In this document: positions 1 to 8,772 of the stretch, piece after piece
Numbering within the stretch: the first letter of the stretch is position 1
Layout of the letters: every line of letters starts with the position of its first letter
From: JAKFYM01 sp964612065
GTDB lineage: Bacteria > Bdellovibrionota > UBA1018 > CAIPTA01
NCBI GenBank assembly: GCA_964612065.1
Contig: CAZTCD010000002.1
Location: 1 to 64,000, forward strand
DNA length: 64,000 nucleotides
Direction: 5' to 3'
Notes under the pieces: generated by a model
What the model was told of the DNA's origin: nothing
Databases searched by the model: none
The model's input: the letters and a program-made list of their open reading frames with translations, nothing else
Translations under genes and position numbers: made by a program

Positions 1-2
1 TC

Positions 3-287
3 TTCATTGGCCGCAATAACCAGTACGCCCGTGCCGTGGAAACCCTCCACCGCGGATGGAAATACGCTTTCCGCGATCGTCGCGCCAATAAGCGTAACTT
101 CCGCAGCCTCTGGATCACCCGCATCGGCGCCGCTTGCGAAGCTAATGGTATCTCCTACAGCCGTTTCATTCCGGCTCTTTTGAAGTCGAACATCAAGCTC
201 GACCGCAAAATCCTCTCCGAGATCGCCACGAACGATCCCTCCACCTTTACCGCTGTGGTGAAGAAGGTGTCGGCAGCCCTTCAATAA
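3..287 (+). CDS. rplT: 50S ribosomal protein L20, 3' part
   Basis: This is the C-terminal part of ribosomal protein L20, a large-subunit assembly protein that binds 23S rRNA. The open frame runs in from the left edge of the window, so the true start lies outside. About 94 of the usual ~118 residues are visible. They include the family signature RDRRANKRNFRSLWITRI followed by the SYSRF motif and the LDRK(I)L segment near the end. It is followed by a strong intrinsic terminator and then pheST, the same order as in many bacteria (infC-rpmI-rplT-pheST). Identification rests on direct motif recognition and is secure. Confidence 0.97.
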   Translation, partial: FIGRNNQYARAVETLHRGWKYAFRDRRANKRNFRSLWITRIGAACEANGISYSRFIPALLKSNIKLDRKILSEIATNDPSTFTAVVKKVSAALQ

Positions 288-330
288 GGTGGCGAAGGTT
301 ATCAACGGATTTTAATTTTCGCGTTATCCT

Positions 331-364
331 AAGGAGGCTCCAACAGAGCCTCCTTTGTTTTTTT
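331..364 (+). terminator. Intrinsic terminator or attenuator between rplT and pheS
   Basis: A perfect 10-bp stem (AAGGAGGCTC at 331-340 and GAGCCTCCTT at 346-355) with a 5-nt loop is followed by a T-rich run with one G. It ends only about 46 nt before the pheS start, leaving little room for a separate promoter, so it may act as an attenuator for pheST as in enterobacteria. I see no leader peptide with a run of Phe codons. Confidence 0.88.
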
Positions 365-410
365 GTACTCCCGGTTTTTCAAATCTTGAGTGGAACGTGA
401 GCAGGTAACC

Positions 411-1439
411 ATGAGCATCCAGGACAAACTAAGCGCGCTGAAAACCGAATTTTCCTCCGGCCTTCCGAAAGTGAGCTCGATGGACGAGCTGCTCCAGTTC
501 AAGGCGAAATTCCTGGGCAAGAGTGGTGCTCTCTCTGAAGTGCTCAAAGGCCTGAAAGATGTTTCGGCCGCCGATCGCCCGAAAATCGGCGGGATCGCCA
601 ACCAGCTCCGGGACGAATTCGAAAAGGGCGTGCAGGCCCGCATCAGTGAGTTCGAAAATCTCGAGATCGAAAAGAAGCTCTCCTCGGAGCGCATCGATGT
701 AACTTTACCTGGCCGCCGAAAACATATCGGAGGCGTGCATCCGCTGGTGCAAACCCAGGATCGCATCATCGATATCTTCAGCCGCCTCGGCTTTGCGCTG
801 ATCACCGGGCCCGAAGTGGAAACCGACTTCTGCAATTTTGAAGCGCTGAACGTGCCGGCCGATCACCCCGCTCGCGACATGCAGGACACGCTTTACCTCA
901 AGCAGGGAAATCTCCTCCGCACCCAAACTTCCGCGATGCAGATTCGGGCGATGCTGGCCCAAAAGCCGCCCCTTCGCTTCGTGATGGCGGGGGCGGTATA
1001 TCGCTCCGAGAGCGTGGACGCCACGCATTCCGCTATGTTTCACCAGCTCGAATGCCTCTGTGTGGACAAAAACGTGACCATGGAGGAGCTCAAGGGCACG
1101 CTCGAGTTTTTCGCCAAAGAAATGTTCGGGGCAAAAACCAAGATTCGCCTGCGTGGCTCCTACTTCCCTTTTACGGAGCCGAGCGTGGAGGTGGACTGCT
1201 CCTGCGTGTTCTGCAAAGGCAAGGGCTGCAAAGTGTGCAAGCAAACGGGCTGGATAGAAATCCTCGGCGCCGGGATGGTGAATCCGGCCGTATTCGAAAA
1301 GTGCGGCTATGCTCCCGGAGAATATTCGGGCTTTGCGCTCGGCATGGGAATCGAACGGATCGCGATGCTGATGCACGACATCCATGACCTGCGCCTCTTT
1401 TATGAAAACGACCTGCGTTTCCTCGGGCAGTTTCTTTGA
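411..1439 (+). CDS. pheS: Phenylalanyl-tRNA synthetase alpha subunit
   Basis: Catalytic alpha subunit of the heterotetrameric phenylalanyl-tRNA synthetase, which charges tRNA-Phe in the cytoplasm. I chose the ATG at 411 (342 residues), although the frame also opens at a GTG at 390; 342 residues is typical for the family. The N-terminal ~85 residues form the tRNA-binding coiled coil. The class II motif 2 region (MAGAVYRSESVDATHSAMFHQLE) and motif 3 (GFALGMGIERIAML) are intact. A cysteine-rich loop, CSCVFCKGKGCKVCKQTGW, could bind zinc; similar Cys-containing loops occur in other bacterial PheS proteins. pheT follows after 44 nt. Confidence 0.97.
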   Translation: MSIQDKLSALKTEFSSGLPKVSSMDELLQFKAKFLGKSGALSEVLKGLKDVSAADRPKIGGIANQLRDEFEKGVQARISEFENLEIEKKLSSERIDVTLPGRRKHIGGVHPLVQTQDRIIDIFSRLGFALITGPEVETDFCNFEALNVPADHPARDMQDTLYLKQGNLLRTQTSAMQIRAMLAQKPPLRFVMAGAVYRSESVDATHSAMFHQLECLCVDKNVTMEELKGTLEFFAKEMFGAKTKIRLRGSYFPFTEPSVEVDCSCVFCKGKGCKVCKQTGWIEILGAGMVNPAVFEKCGYAPGEYSGFALGMGIERIAMLMHDIHDLRLFYENDLRFLGQFL

Positions 1440-1483
1440 TTTTTGCGTCTGATTTTTGAGCCAGATTCTTAGCGAGTAAATTT

Positions 1484-3970
1484 ATGAAAATTTCCTACCA
1501 GTGGCTGAAAGACTATATCTCCCTCCCGGCAGAAGTTTCCCCGGAAGAAATCGCCCGCAAGCTCACCTTTGCCGGCCTTGAAGTGGAAGGCCTCACCAAT
1601 CTCGCCGCCGGCCTCGATAAGGTGGTGGTGGGCCAGATCCTGGAGCGCAACAAGCATCCGAACGCGGATCGCCTTTCCGTGACCAAGATCGATATCGGAT
1701 CGGGCGAGCCTCTCGCGATCGTGTGCGGAGCCCAAAATATCAAGGCCGGCCAGAAAATCCCGGTGGCGCTTATAGGCGCGAAAATCCCGAACGGCCTCGA
1801 GATCAAAGCGGCTGAAATCCGCAAGGTTCCAAGCCAGGGGATGCTCTGCTCGCTCGATGAGCTGCAGTTCCCTAAAGAGTGGCAGGAAGAGGACGGGATC
1901 TATCTCCTAGATGAGAAATCGGTGCTGGGCACGCCGATCGCGGAGCACCTCGGCAGAAACGATTGGATCTTTGAAGTGAATGTAACGCCCAATCGCGGCG
2001 ATGCGCTTTCCCATTTCGGTGTGGCTCGCGAAGTGGCTGCTCTCTTTGGATTGAGTGCCAAGCTCCCTGAGGCAGCGGTGAAAGACGAAGCAGGCGGCAT
2101 CGCGGCTTCTGTGCAAAATAAGGTGGGAAAAGATTTTTGCCCACGTTACTTCGGCCGGGTGGTGGAAGGCGTGAAAATCGGCCCCTCGCCCGATTGGCTC
2201 CGCAAAAAGCTCGAAGCCGTGGGCCTGCGTTCCATCAATAATGTGGTGGATGTGACCGCTTTTGTGATGATGGAGATGGGGCAGCCCCTCCATGCTTTCG
2301 ATGCCAATAAGCTGATGGGCCAGGACAAGGCCATCAAGATCACGGTGCGTGAGGCGAAGAAGGGCGAAAAATTTGAAACCCTCGCGCAGAAAACAGTAGA
2401 GCTCGAAGCGGGCGATCTGGTGATCGCTTCCGGCGCGGAAGAAACCGCAGTGGCTCTCGCCGGTGTGATCGGTGGGGCGAATTCCGAGGTGGATGATCGC
2501 ACCACCAATATCTTTCTTGAGTCGGCCGAGTTTCATCCGGTGCGGGTGAGGAAAACCGGTCGTCGCCTGGCCACTTTAACGGATGCCGGCTACCGTTTCG
2601 AGCGGGGTGTGGATTCGGGCCGGGTGGATTGGGCCATCAACCGCGCCGCTGATCTGATCGTGCAGCTGGCAGGTGGCAAAGCCAGGAAGATGGTGCAGTC
2701 GGAAGGCAGCGATCAGCTCGAACCTCTTCCCCAGATTCGCCTGCAGCTTTCGGATTTGCAGAGAATTTTAGGCAAGGCACCCGATCTCGACACCGTAATC
2801 CGCATCTTGCGCGGGCTTCAGATCCCTTGTGAAGCCGCTGCCGGCGAGCAGGGAGTGGTGAATGCCCAGGTGCCGCGCTGGAGGAAAGATATCAAACGAA
2901 CGATCGATCTCGTGGAAGAGGTGGCCCGGATCTGGGGCTTCGAAAACCTCGAGAGCAAGCTGCCGCTCGGAGGAGTAGGGGATACCGAGAACGTGGAAAG
3001 CCGCCGTCGTTCTTATTTTCAGGTGCGCAGGGTGCGCAGGCACCTGGCGAGCTTGGGCTTTTTCGAGGCCCTGAACTATGGTTTCACCTCTCCGGAGATT
3101 TTGTCCAAGGTGCATTCCGAGGCCGAGATCGGCCGGGCCGTGGCGATCGCCAATCCCGTGACCACGGATTATTCCGTGCTCAAACCGTCCCTATTGGCGG
3201 GCTTGCTGCAGAGCGTGGCTCACAACTTCGCGCACAAGCATAAAGACCTTCGCTTCTTCGAGGTGCGCAGAGTGTTCCGCAAGGCGGACTCGGCAAAGGA
3301 GAAGGACGCGCGCCTAGAAACTGGGGTGCAGGAGGATGTGCAGCTCGCTCTCCTCATGACCGGCGCCGAAGTGGACGAATTCTGGCAGGGGAAAGCGCAG
3401 GGCGTGGATTTCTATTCCATGAAAGGCACCCTGGAATCGATCTTTGAGCTATTGGAGCTCAGCTCCTTTCAGATCCAGGCCGGAGCCGAGGCGAGCTATC
3501 TGCATCCGGGGCAGGCTGCCACGATCGTTTACCAGGGAAAGCCGATTGGTCACCTGGGCCGTTTGCATCCGCGCGTGGAAAAGAATTTCGATCTGGATCA
3601 GGACGTATTTTTCGCCGAGCTTCGCTTGGATGCGCTTCTCACCAATGAGCGAAAGCTCACCACCTTTCAGGAATTTTCGAATTTCCCCGAAGTGGAGAGG
3701 GATTTCTCCGTATTGGTGAAGGATTCCGTCAACGCGATGATGATCCGCCAGCTGGTTTCGAAAGTAGCGAAGCCCCTGCTGCGCGAATTTCATTTTTTCG
3801 ATGTCTATAAGGGATCTCGCGTGCCAGAAGGCCACGTGAGCTACGCCTTCCGTGTGGTGCTAGGCGCCAAGGACCACACGCTAGCGGATGCGGAAATCAA
3901 AGTGACGCAGGAAAAAATCATGAAAGAGCTCGAAAAAGAGTTCCAGGGCAAGTTCGCCGGGCAGACCTGA
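1484..3970 (+). CDS. pheT: Phenylalanyl-tRNA synthetase beta subunit
   Basis: Beta subunit of phenylalanyl-tRNA synthetase, 828 residues, close to the family norm of ~800. The domain order is standard: an N-terminal segment, an EMAP/OB-fold tRNA-binding domain at about residues 40-150 (contains PNADRLSVTKID), the B3/4 editing domain at about 215-385, B5, the catalytic-like core, and a C-terminal FDX-ACB anticodon-binding domain from about residue 728 (FSNFPEVERDFSVLV). It forms an operon with pheS. A weak hairpin (AACCCA/TGGGTT) follows the stop codon but has no T-run. Confidence 0.97.
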   Translation: MKISYQWLKDYISLPAEVSPEEIARKLTFAGLEVEGLTNLAAGLDKVVVGQILERNKHPNADRLSVTKIDIGSGEPLAIVCGAQNIKAGQKIPVALIGAKIPNGLEIKAAEIRKVPSQGMLCSLDELQFPKEWQEEDGIYLLDEKSVLGTPIAEHLGRNDWIFEVNVTPNRGDALSHFGVAREVAALFGLSAKLPEAAVKDEAGGIAASVQNKVGKDFCPRYFGRVVEGVKIGPSPDWLRKKLEAVGLRSINNVVDVTAFVMMEMGQPLHAFDANKLMGQDKAIKITVREAKKGEKFETLAQKTVELEAGDLVIASGAEETAVALAGVIGGANSEVDDRTTNIFLESAEFHPVRVRKTGRRLATLTDAGYRFERGVDSGRVDWAINRAADLIVQLAGGKARKMVQSEGSDQLEPLPQIRLQLSDLQRILGKAPDLDTVIRILRGLQIPCEAAAGEQGVVNAQVPRWRKDIKRTIDLVEEVARIWGFENLESKLPLGGVGDTENVESRRRSYFQVRRVRRHLASLGFFEALNYGFTSPEILSKVHSEAEIGRAVAIANPVTTDYSVLKPSLLAGLLQSVAHNFAHKHKDLRFFEVRRVFRKADSAKEKDARLETGVQEDVQLALLMTGAEVDEFWQGKAQGVDFYSMKGTLESIFELLELSSFQIQAGAEASYLHPGQAATIVYQGKPIGHLGRLHPRVEKNFDLDQDVFFAELRLDALLTNERKLTTFQEFSNFPEVERDFSVLVKDSVNAMMIRQLVSKVAKPLLREFHFFDVYKGSRVPEGHVSYAFRVVLGAKDHTLADAEIKVTQEKIMKELEKEFQGKFAGQT

Positions 3971-4108
3971 GCCGGCTTCAAAAAAACCCAATAAAAAAGC
4001 TGGGTTCGGTATTGCCCCTTTCGAAACCTTTGTTTAGCCTATTTCTATACTCTCTTTTGGGTCCAGGCGGAAAAAGCGCTGTTGCCATATAGGGAATCTG
4101 GGGGACGA

Positions 4109-4432
4109 ATGACAAAGGCTGAGCTGATCGAAGCGGTATATAGCAAAGTGGGGATTTCGAAGAAGGAATCCGCTGACCTCGTCGAGCTAATTTTCGACAC
4201 CATGAAAGACACGCTTTCGAAAGGGGAGAAGATCAAGATCTCCGGCTTCGGAAACTTTGTGGTGAGAGAGAAGCGCTCCCGTATGGGAAGAAACCCCCAG
4301 ACCGGTGAGTCCATGGAAATTTCTGCGCGCCGGGTGCTCACTTTCCGGCCCTCGCAGGTGCTGAAGAACGATCTGAACGGTGGCGAAGGCGGGGTGGATG
4401 ATGACCATGACGACGACGGCGACGACGCCTGA
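4109..4432 (+). CDS. ihfA: Integration host factor alpha subunit (HU/IHF family)
   Basis: A 107-residue DNA-bending nucleoid protein of the HU/IHF family. The start at 4109 gives MTKAELIEAVYSKVG, the usual N-terminus; a frame open upstream to a TTG at 4082 is less likely. The beta-arm region GRNPQTGESMEI carries the conserved Pro that intercalates into DNA, and RRVLTFRPSQ is the family C-terminus. The position directly after pheST, and before a MerR regulator, is the classic ihfA context. Unusual is an extra acidic tail of about 16 residues, GEGGVDDDHDDDGDDA, encoded by DNA that overlaps the start of the next gene. The choice of alpha subunit over HU rests mainly on context. Confidence 0.9.
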   Translation: MTKAELIEAVYSKVGISKKESADLVELIFDTMKDTLSKGEKIKISGFGNFVVREKRSRMGRNPQTGESMEISARRVLTFRPSQVLKNDLNGGEGGVDDDHDDDGDDA

Positions 4433-4871
4433 GAACGAGCGGCAGAATAAGGCCGAAGATAGGGAAAACATGCCGGCGGAGGCTCTGGCCGAGCTGGCTG
4501 CCGACGATAAGATCCCTGTAATCCCCGACAGGATGTATTTCCGGATAGGTGATGTGGCCGAGATCGCCGGCGTGCAGCCCTATGTGCTGCGCTTTTGGGA
4601 AAAGGAATTCGATTTCCTGGCTCCCATCAAGAATGCCGCGGGCCAGCGCCTGTATCGCAAGGGCGATGTGGAGTCCGTTCTCCTGATCAAGCGGCTGCTT
4701 TATCTGGAGCGCTATTCGATCGAGGGCGCCAAGAAGCGCATCAAGGAACTGCGCAAAGAGGGCGGGCTCGGCCACGCCAAGCGCGAGCGTGGCTCCCTCG
4801 ACGACCACAAGATCGAAGCCATCAAGCTCGCCAAAGAAGAGCTGCGTGCCTTGATCGAGCTCGTTTCCTGA
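4398..4871 (+). CDS. MerR-family transcriptional regulator
   Basis: A small DNA-binding regulator with an N-terminal winged helix-turn-helix of the MerR type. The key segment is YFRIGDVAEIAGVQPYVLRFWEKEF, followed by the wing (RLYRKGDVESVLLIKRLLY) and a short dimerisation helix; no effector-binding domain is present. The start is uncertain: ATGs at 4398, 4401, 4407 and 4470 and a GTG at 4380 are all in frame. The residues before about 4500 are low-complexity (MTTTATTPENE), and this DNA also encodes the acidic tail of ihfA, so the genes overlap by up to 35-53 nt. A MerR-like gene after ihfA is common in this broad group; its targets are unknown. Confidence 0.88.
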   Translation: MMTMTTTATTPENERQNKAEDRENMPAEALAELAADDKIPVIPDRMYFRIGDVAEIAGVQPYVLRFWEKEFDFLAPIKNAAGQRLYRKGDVESVLLIKRLLYLERYSIEGAKKRIKELRKEGGLGHAKRERGSLDDHKIEAIKLAKEELRALIELVS

Positions 4872-4880
4872 GCTTTCTGC

Positions 4881-5540
4881 CTATTCGATAATTTTGTATT
4901 TCGAACGCACTTCGGCGCCGGGCAGGCCGTCGAAGTGCCACCATTCGTTCGAGATCGGGTGAAATCCGCCGGCTTTCATGGCCTCTCGGAGAATGCGCCG
5001 GTTCCCGACTTGCCGGGTACTGAGCTTTCCCTCTTTTAAAAATTCGCTCTCGTATTTCGGTTCTGCCAAGGCACCAAAAAAGTCATAGCGGGTGCCCATG
5101 TCCACTTCGCGGCCGTTTTCGTCGGCAAGGGAGAGATCCAGGGCGAAACCATAGTTGTGCACGGATCCGCTCTCGGGATTCGCCACATATCGCTGCTGAG
5201 GCGTTCCTTTCACCACTTCCCAAAGTTTCCATTGGGCGCGCCGGGGCCGGAGGCAATCGAATACCAAAAACTTCCAGCCGGGCTTGGATTCGCTCAATGC
5301 TTGAAGGGAACGCTTCAATTGTCGCGCGGCATGCTGGTGGAGGAAGCAGTGGTTGAACTCTCCGTAAATATCACGGCCCATGAAGTTGTTTTCGGTGGAG
5401 TAACGGATGTCGAGGGATAGGCTGCTCCAGGATCCCACGTTCACGAGGTCGGGGCGTTGAGAGAGCTCTTCTGCGAGATCGGAAAATTCTCCGGCCGCGG
5501 AAAAAGAGGAGAGCAGGATCGCCAGGGCAAGAGAGAGCAT
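4881..5540 (-). CDS. Secreted D-Ala-D-Ala dipeptidase (VanX/DdpX-like, peptidase M15D)
   Basis: A 219-residue zinc peptidase predicted to cleave D-alanyl-D-alanine or muropeptides in the periplasm. An N-terminal signal peptide (MLSLALAILLSSFSAAG) is visible. The VanX signatures are present: the zinc motif SVHNYGFALD (SxHxxGxAxD) at about residue 126 and EWWHFD near residue 200, plus FMGRDIYG and the conserved Arg segment DCLRPRRAQ. It lies 45 nt downstream of gspN on the same strand, so it may be co-transcribed with the T2SS genes. A role in peptidoglycan recycling or remodelling is inferred; vancomycin resistance is not suggested because vanA and vanH are absent. Confidence 0.88.
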   Translation of the reverse strand: MLSLALAILLSSFSAAGEFSDLAEELSQRPDLVNVGSWSSLSLDIRYSTENNFMGRDIYGEFNHCFLHQHAARQLKRSLQALSESKPGWKFLVFDCLRPRRAQWKLWEVVKGTPQQRYVANPESGSVHNYGFALDLSLADENGREVDMGTRYDFFGALAEPKYESEFLKEGKLSTRQVGNRRILREAMKAGGFHPISNEWWHFDGLPGAEVRSKYKIIE

Positions 5541-5585
5541 GCTTTTAAATCGGCTTTTTCCCGCGGGATCGTGAGCCCTTTAGGG

Positions 5586-6554
5586 CTAGTTTCCTTTGGT
5601 GATGGAAGGCACGGAGGCGAGGTTTCCCGCGATCTTCAGGGAGTAGAAGCCATCGGGGCGCTTGGTGGCGATAGAAGACAGGATCAGGAACGCGGGTACG
5701 GCCTTCTCGGTGGTGGCGGAGGGCTTGATATGTACCTGGAGGTCGTACCTGGTATTCATCATCACATCGGAGAGGCTGATTATTCCGGTAGGAATACGGA
5801 TTTCGAGATCCTTCCCGGGGCTGCCTATCCGGCATTTTTCAATGCGCAATTGCCCGTTGTTGGCTTCTCCTTCGATTTCCACCTCTCCAAGATTGAACAC
5901 CGGCAAGGCCATGCCGGTCTGGGCTTGAAAGGCTCCGGCATCGAACACCACGTTCTTTCCTTTGAGCTGGATGCGGCCATTGGCGGAAGAGACGCGCTGG
6001 TTGTTCAGGGAGAGGTTCACATAAAGCGTGGTAAGCAGCCCTTTGAGCTCGAGACCCACCTCGGTAAGAGGAGTCATCTTGGCGAGATCCACGTTATCGC
6101 TTTCGAGATAAAAGCTGTTCGAGGAGGCGGATCCCTTGAGCTTGGAGGAATAGGCTTCGGCCCGGAAGCTGGCGCCGAGGGCGAAGGGATTGGGGTATAC
6201 CCGCAGTTCATCGAAGGTGAAGGGGACGGCCGAGCCGGGCATTCGGGGTTCCATGGCGAATTTTTCGGAAAAGAGATGAGGGAGAGGAAAAAAACGAAGC
6301 GCGATCTTGTCGGCCCGGAATTGATAGGCGGGGGCGGCCCGGTTTGCGTTGGCGAGGAGGTAGTTGGCTACCGCCGAATCCGGAATTTTCAGGATGGTGA
6401 AGAAAATGAGCGCGCTCAGGAAGAAGAACACATAGGCGGCCACTTTCAGAAGGCGCTTTTTCCGGGAGCCGGGAGCTCTGGGCACGGTTTGCCCTTTGGG
6501 CTTCTTTGCCGTCTGGAGAAGGTTCGGATCGAGGGTGCTGGGCGTGGCGGCCAT
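5586..6554 (-). CDS. gspN: Type II secretion system protein GspN
   Basis: A 322-residue inner-membrane protein with one membrane segment at about residues 38-58 (LLKVAAYVFFFLSALIFFTIL) and a large periplasmic domain rich in predicted beta strands. This matches the long GspN form found in delta-type T2SS operons. It is the last gsp gene and starts within the stop of gspM (TGATG overlap). Sequence similarity to other GspN proteins cannot be judged by eye, so the name rests on size, topology and position. A short hairpin without a T-run sits around its stop codon. Confidence 0.8.
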   Translation of the reverse strand: MAATPSTLDPNLLQTAKKPKGQTVPRAPGSRKKRLLKVAAYVFFFLSALIFFTILKIPDSAVANYLLANANRAAPAYQFRADKIALRFFPLPHLFSEKFAMEPRMPGSAVPFTFDELRVYPNPFALGASFRAEAYSSKLKGSASSNSFYLESDNVDLAKMTPLTEVGLELKGLLTTLYVNLSLNNQRVSSANGRIQLKGKNVVFDAGAFQAQTGMALPVFNLGEVEIEGEANNGQLRIEKCRIGSPGKDLEIRIPTGIISLSDVMMNTRYDLQVHIKPSATTEKAVPAFLILSSIATKRPDGFYSLKIAGNLASVPSITKGN

Positions 6555-7135
6555 CAGTTGCTCTCCTTGTGCAACTTGATTTCGGCCCAGAGGTAGCCTT
6601 CCGGATCGTCTTTGGTAGCGATATTGATCTTGTCGATCGAAGCGCCGGCGCCGCTTTTTTCGATGAGGTAAAGAGCCCGGGCAAGCTGGCGGAGAGAGAT
6701 CTTGTTCAGGGAGAGCGTTGCCGTGCCTTGGCCGCCTCCGTTCACTTTCACATCGTCTTTGCGGATGAGGGATTTGGCTCCCACCCGTTCGGCGAAAGAG
6801 GAAGCATCACCGCCGGTGTCGAAGTCGCGAAGCATGGGATCAGCTCTGCGGGCGGAATCGAGGGCCTTCAGCTCTTCGATCTTGGCCGCGGAGTTCTGAG
6901 CCATGCGGATAGATTCATCCATGCGCACCAGCTCGTTTTTGAGGGAGATGGTTTTTCCCCAGAGAGTAAAAAAGGTGAGAAGGAGGGTGAGCACGAATCC
7001 GCCGAAGCTCCCGATGAGCACATAGCTCTGGGTTTGGGTGTCGAGCTCGGCGAACTTCTGCCGGAGCTTGAGAACCTGTTCGTGGTTCCATACTTGCTCT
7101 TGAAACTCTGTTTGAATTCGTTTGAGGAGCTGCAT
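6554..7135 (-). CDS. gspM: Type II secretion system protein GspM
   Basis: A 193-residue bitopic inner-membrane protein of the T2SS assembly platform. It has a short N-terminal cytoplasmic part, a membrane helix at about residues 37-60, a coiled-coil-like stretch and a C-terminal ferredoxin-like periplasmic domain (NGGGQGTATLSLNKISLRQLARALYLIEKSG). GspM binds GspL, and here the two genes share a TAATG overlap, consistent with coupled translation. Size, topology and position between gspL and gspN support the call. Confidence 0.85.
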   Translation of the reverse strand: MQLLKRIQTEFQEQVWNHEQVLKLRQKFAELDTQTQSYVLIGSFGGFVLTLLLTFFTLWGKTISLKNELVRMDESIRMAQNSAAKIEELKALDSARRADPMLRDFDTGGDASSFAERVGAKSLIRKDDVKVNGGGQGTATLSLNKISLRQLARALYLIEKSGAGASIDKINIATKDDPEGYLWAEIKLHKESN

Positions 7136-8772
7136 TAGTTCCCCTTCTTTGCGGGCACCGTGGCCGATAAGGTGAATTTCTTCGCGGCGCCTTTGGCCGC
7201 CTCAATGGGGCCGGCCTTGGCGTTCTGCAGGTAGGGAAGCTGCTGCAGATGGCTCGCAGCTTTGTCGGCATCGCCCTGAGAGGGGCTTTCCACCTTGAGG
7301 GTGAGCTTGCTGCCTTCGAGCTCGAACTCGGTCACTTCCATCACGGCATGGCCGGGCAGGCTCTTGGTGAGATCGTGCACGAGATCGATGGTATTGGAGG
7401 AGGCGTTGCTGCTTCCTTTGGCCTGGCTCTCGTTTTCTTTTTCCCGGAGCCTTCGCTTCAGGCGCTCCGGATCGCTTTTCAGGCCTTCGAGCACATTGCC
7501 CGTGGCTCCCGTAGTGGTGCGGATCACGCGGGTGAGCTGAGTGTCGAGCTTTTCGCGCTCGCGCTTCAAAAAAATGCTTTGGCCGATCACGGAGATCATA
7601 GCCACCACGTAGAGAGTGAGAGCGAGCTTGGCAGGGTAAACGAATTGCTTGAAATCGAGCTTGAGGCCCCGGCTCGCTCCGTGAAGCTTCCCGGTGCGCA
7701 AATTCACCTGACTGCGGCCCTCGCCGCTCACCTGGGATAGGCCGAGCGCGGTTGCCATCGGAAGCAGCCACTCAAGGCCCTTCTGGGGGCGGATCGCGAT
7801 CTGCGGGAAGAGGTGGGTTACCTGCAGCGGAAGCACCCGTCTTTGCCAGCGCTGGGTGAGGTATTCGGGCAGGCCGGGGAGGAGGGCCGTGCCGCCGCAA
7901 AGGTAAATGGCATCGAGGGATTCATTATAGCGGGAGGTGAAAGCCATCAGGCTCTGCTGGAAATCGTGAAGCACGGGCTCCAGTGCACCCCGGATGGTTT
8001 CCGAGAAGGCCTGCTGATCGGCATTGAGTTGCATTCCGGACACGGCGATGAAGCCGCGCTCGGTTTTTGCGAGCTCGGCTTCCGCGAGGCCAATTTTGTA
8101 ACGCTCGGAAATCGCTTTGGTGAGGTCAAAGCCGCCCACCATGGAATTACGGTGAAGCACCGGCAGGGTGTCGCGGAAAAAGAACATTCCCGATTTTCTA
8201 TGGCCGAGATTGAGCACGGCGATGTTGCGGAGCTTCTCGCCCTTGGCTCTCTGGAACTGGGCGGCCAGGGCGGCGTCTTCCGTCATCAGGCAGTCAGGGG
8301 AGAGTTGTACTTGCTGGAGGCTTTCCAGAAAGCCTTGAAGGGGAGCGATGGGGGCGAAAGCCGTGAGCACATGGGTGTCTCTTCCTTTAGTGGGAAAGAG
8401 CTGGCTCGACATCACGCATTCGTCGAGGTCGAAGGGGATTTCGTCCTCGATGGCGAACTTCACTGCGGCCGCCACTTTGCGCTTGTCCTTCAGGGGGAAC
8501 GTCTGGAAGCGGGATCCGTAGAGAGCGAAGGGAAGGTTGGTTACGATCCGATCCACGCCCTCGGCGTATCGGTTGCGGATCTCGCCCAAGGTTTGGATCT
8601 GGCCAGGGCTGAGAAGGCGCTCGCCTGGCTGGGTAGGTTCCCAGGCATCGGGCACGGAGGTGATATCGTGCAGGGAGATATCGAAACCTTTGAAGCCGAA
8701 GGCCTTGAAGCGGGCTTCAACGATCACGCTCTTGATATGGGCTGTGCCGATGTCGATTGCTAGGATCTTCAT
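7135..8772 (-). CDS. gspL: Type II secretion system protein GspL (PilM/PilN-like)
   Basis: A 545-residue inner-membrane platform protein that links the ATPase GspE to the pseudopilus machinery. Residues 1-340 form an actin-like (ASKHA) cytoplasmic domain that starts with ILAIDIGTAHIKSVIVE, a phosphate-1-type motif more like type IV pilus PilM than enterobacterial GspL. A membrane helix (LALTLYVVAMISVIGQSIFL) lies near residue 390. It is followed by a coiled coil and a PilN-like ferredoxin fold (VMEVTEFELEGSKLTLKVE). It behaves like a PilM-PilN fusion. It overlaps gspK and gspM by one base each (TAATG). Confidence 0.9.
   Translation of the reverse strand: MKILAIDIGTAHIKSVIVEARFKAFGFKGFDISLHDITSVPDAWEPTQPGERLLSPGQIQTLGEIRNRYAEGVDRIVTNLPFALYGSRFQTFPLKDKRKVAAAVKFAIEDEIPFDLDECVMSSQLFPTKGRDTHVLTAFAPIAPLQGFLESLQQVQLSPDCLMTEDAALAAQFQRAKGEKLRNIAVLNLGHRKSGMFFFRDTLPVLHRNSMVGGFDLTKAISERYKIGLAEAELAKTERGFIAVSGMQLNADQQAFSETIRGALEPVLHDFQQSLMAFTSRYNESLDAIYLCGGTALLPGLPEYLTQRWQRRVLPLQVTHLFPQIAIRPQKGLEWLLPMATALGLSQVSGEGRSQVNLRTGKLHGASRGLKLDFKQFVYPAKLALTLYVVAMISVIGQSIFLKREREKLDTQLTRVIRTTTGATGNVLEGLKSDPERLKRRLREKENESQAKGSSNASSNTIDLVHDLTKSLPGHAVMEVTEFELEGSKLTLKVESPSQGDADKAASHLQQLPYLQNAKAGPIEAAKGAAKKFTLSATVPAKKGN

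Noticed and set aside
390..410. Upstream GTG start for pheS
   Set aside because: The ATG at 411 gives the usual family length.
3980..4010. Hairpin AACCCA/TGGGTT after pheT as a terminator
   Set aside because: The stem is only 6 bp with a 10-nt loop and is not followed by a T-run.
4030..4051. A sigma-70 promoter for ihfA (TTGTTT and TATACT)
   Set aside because: The boxes are only about 10 bases apart, too close for a standard promoter, although TATACT alone is a good -10 match.
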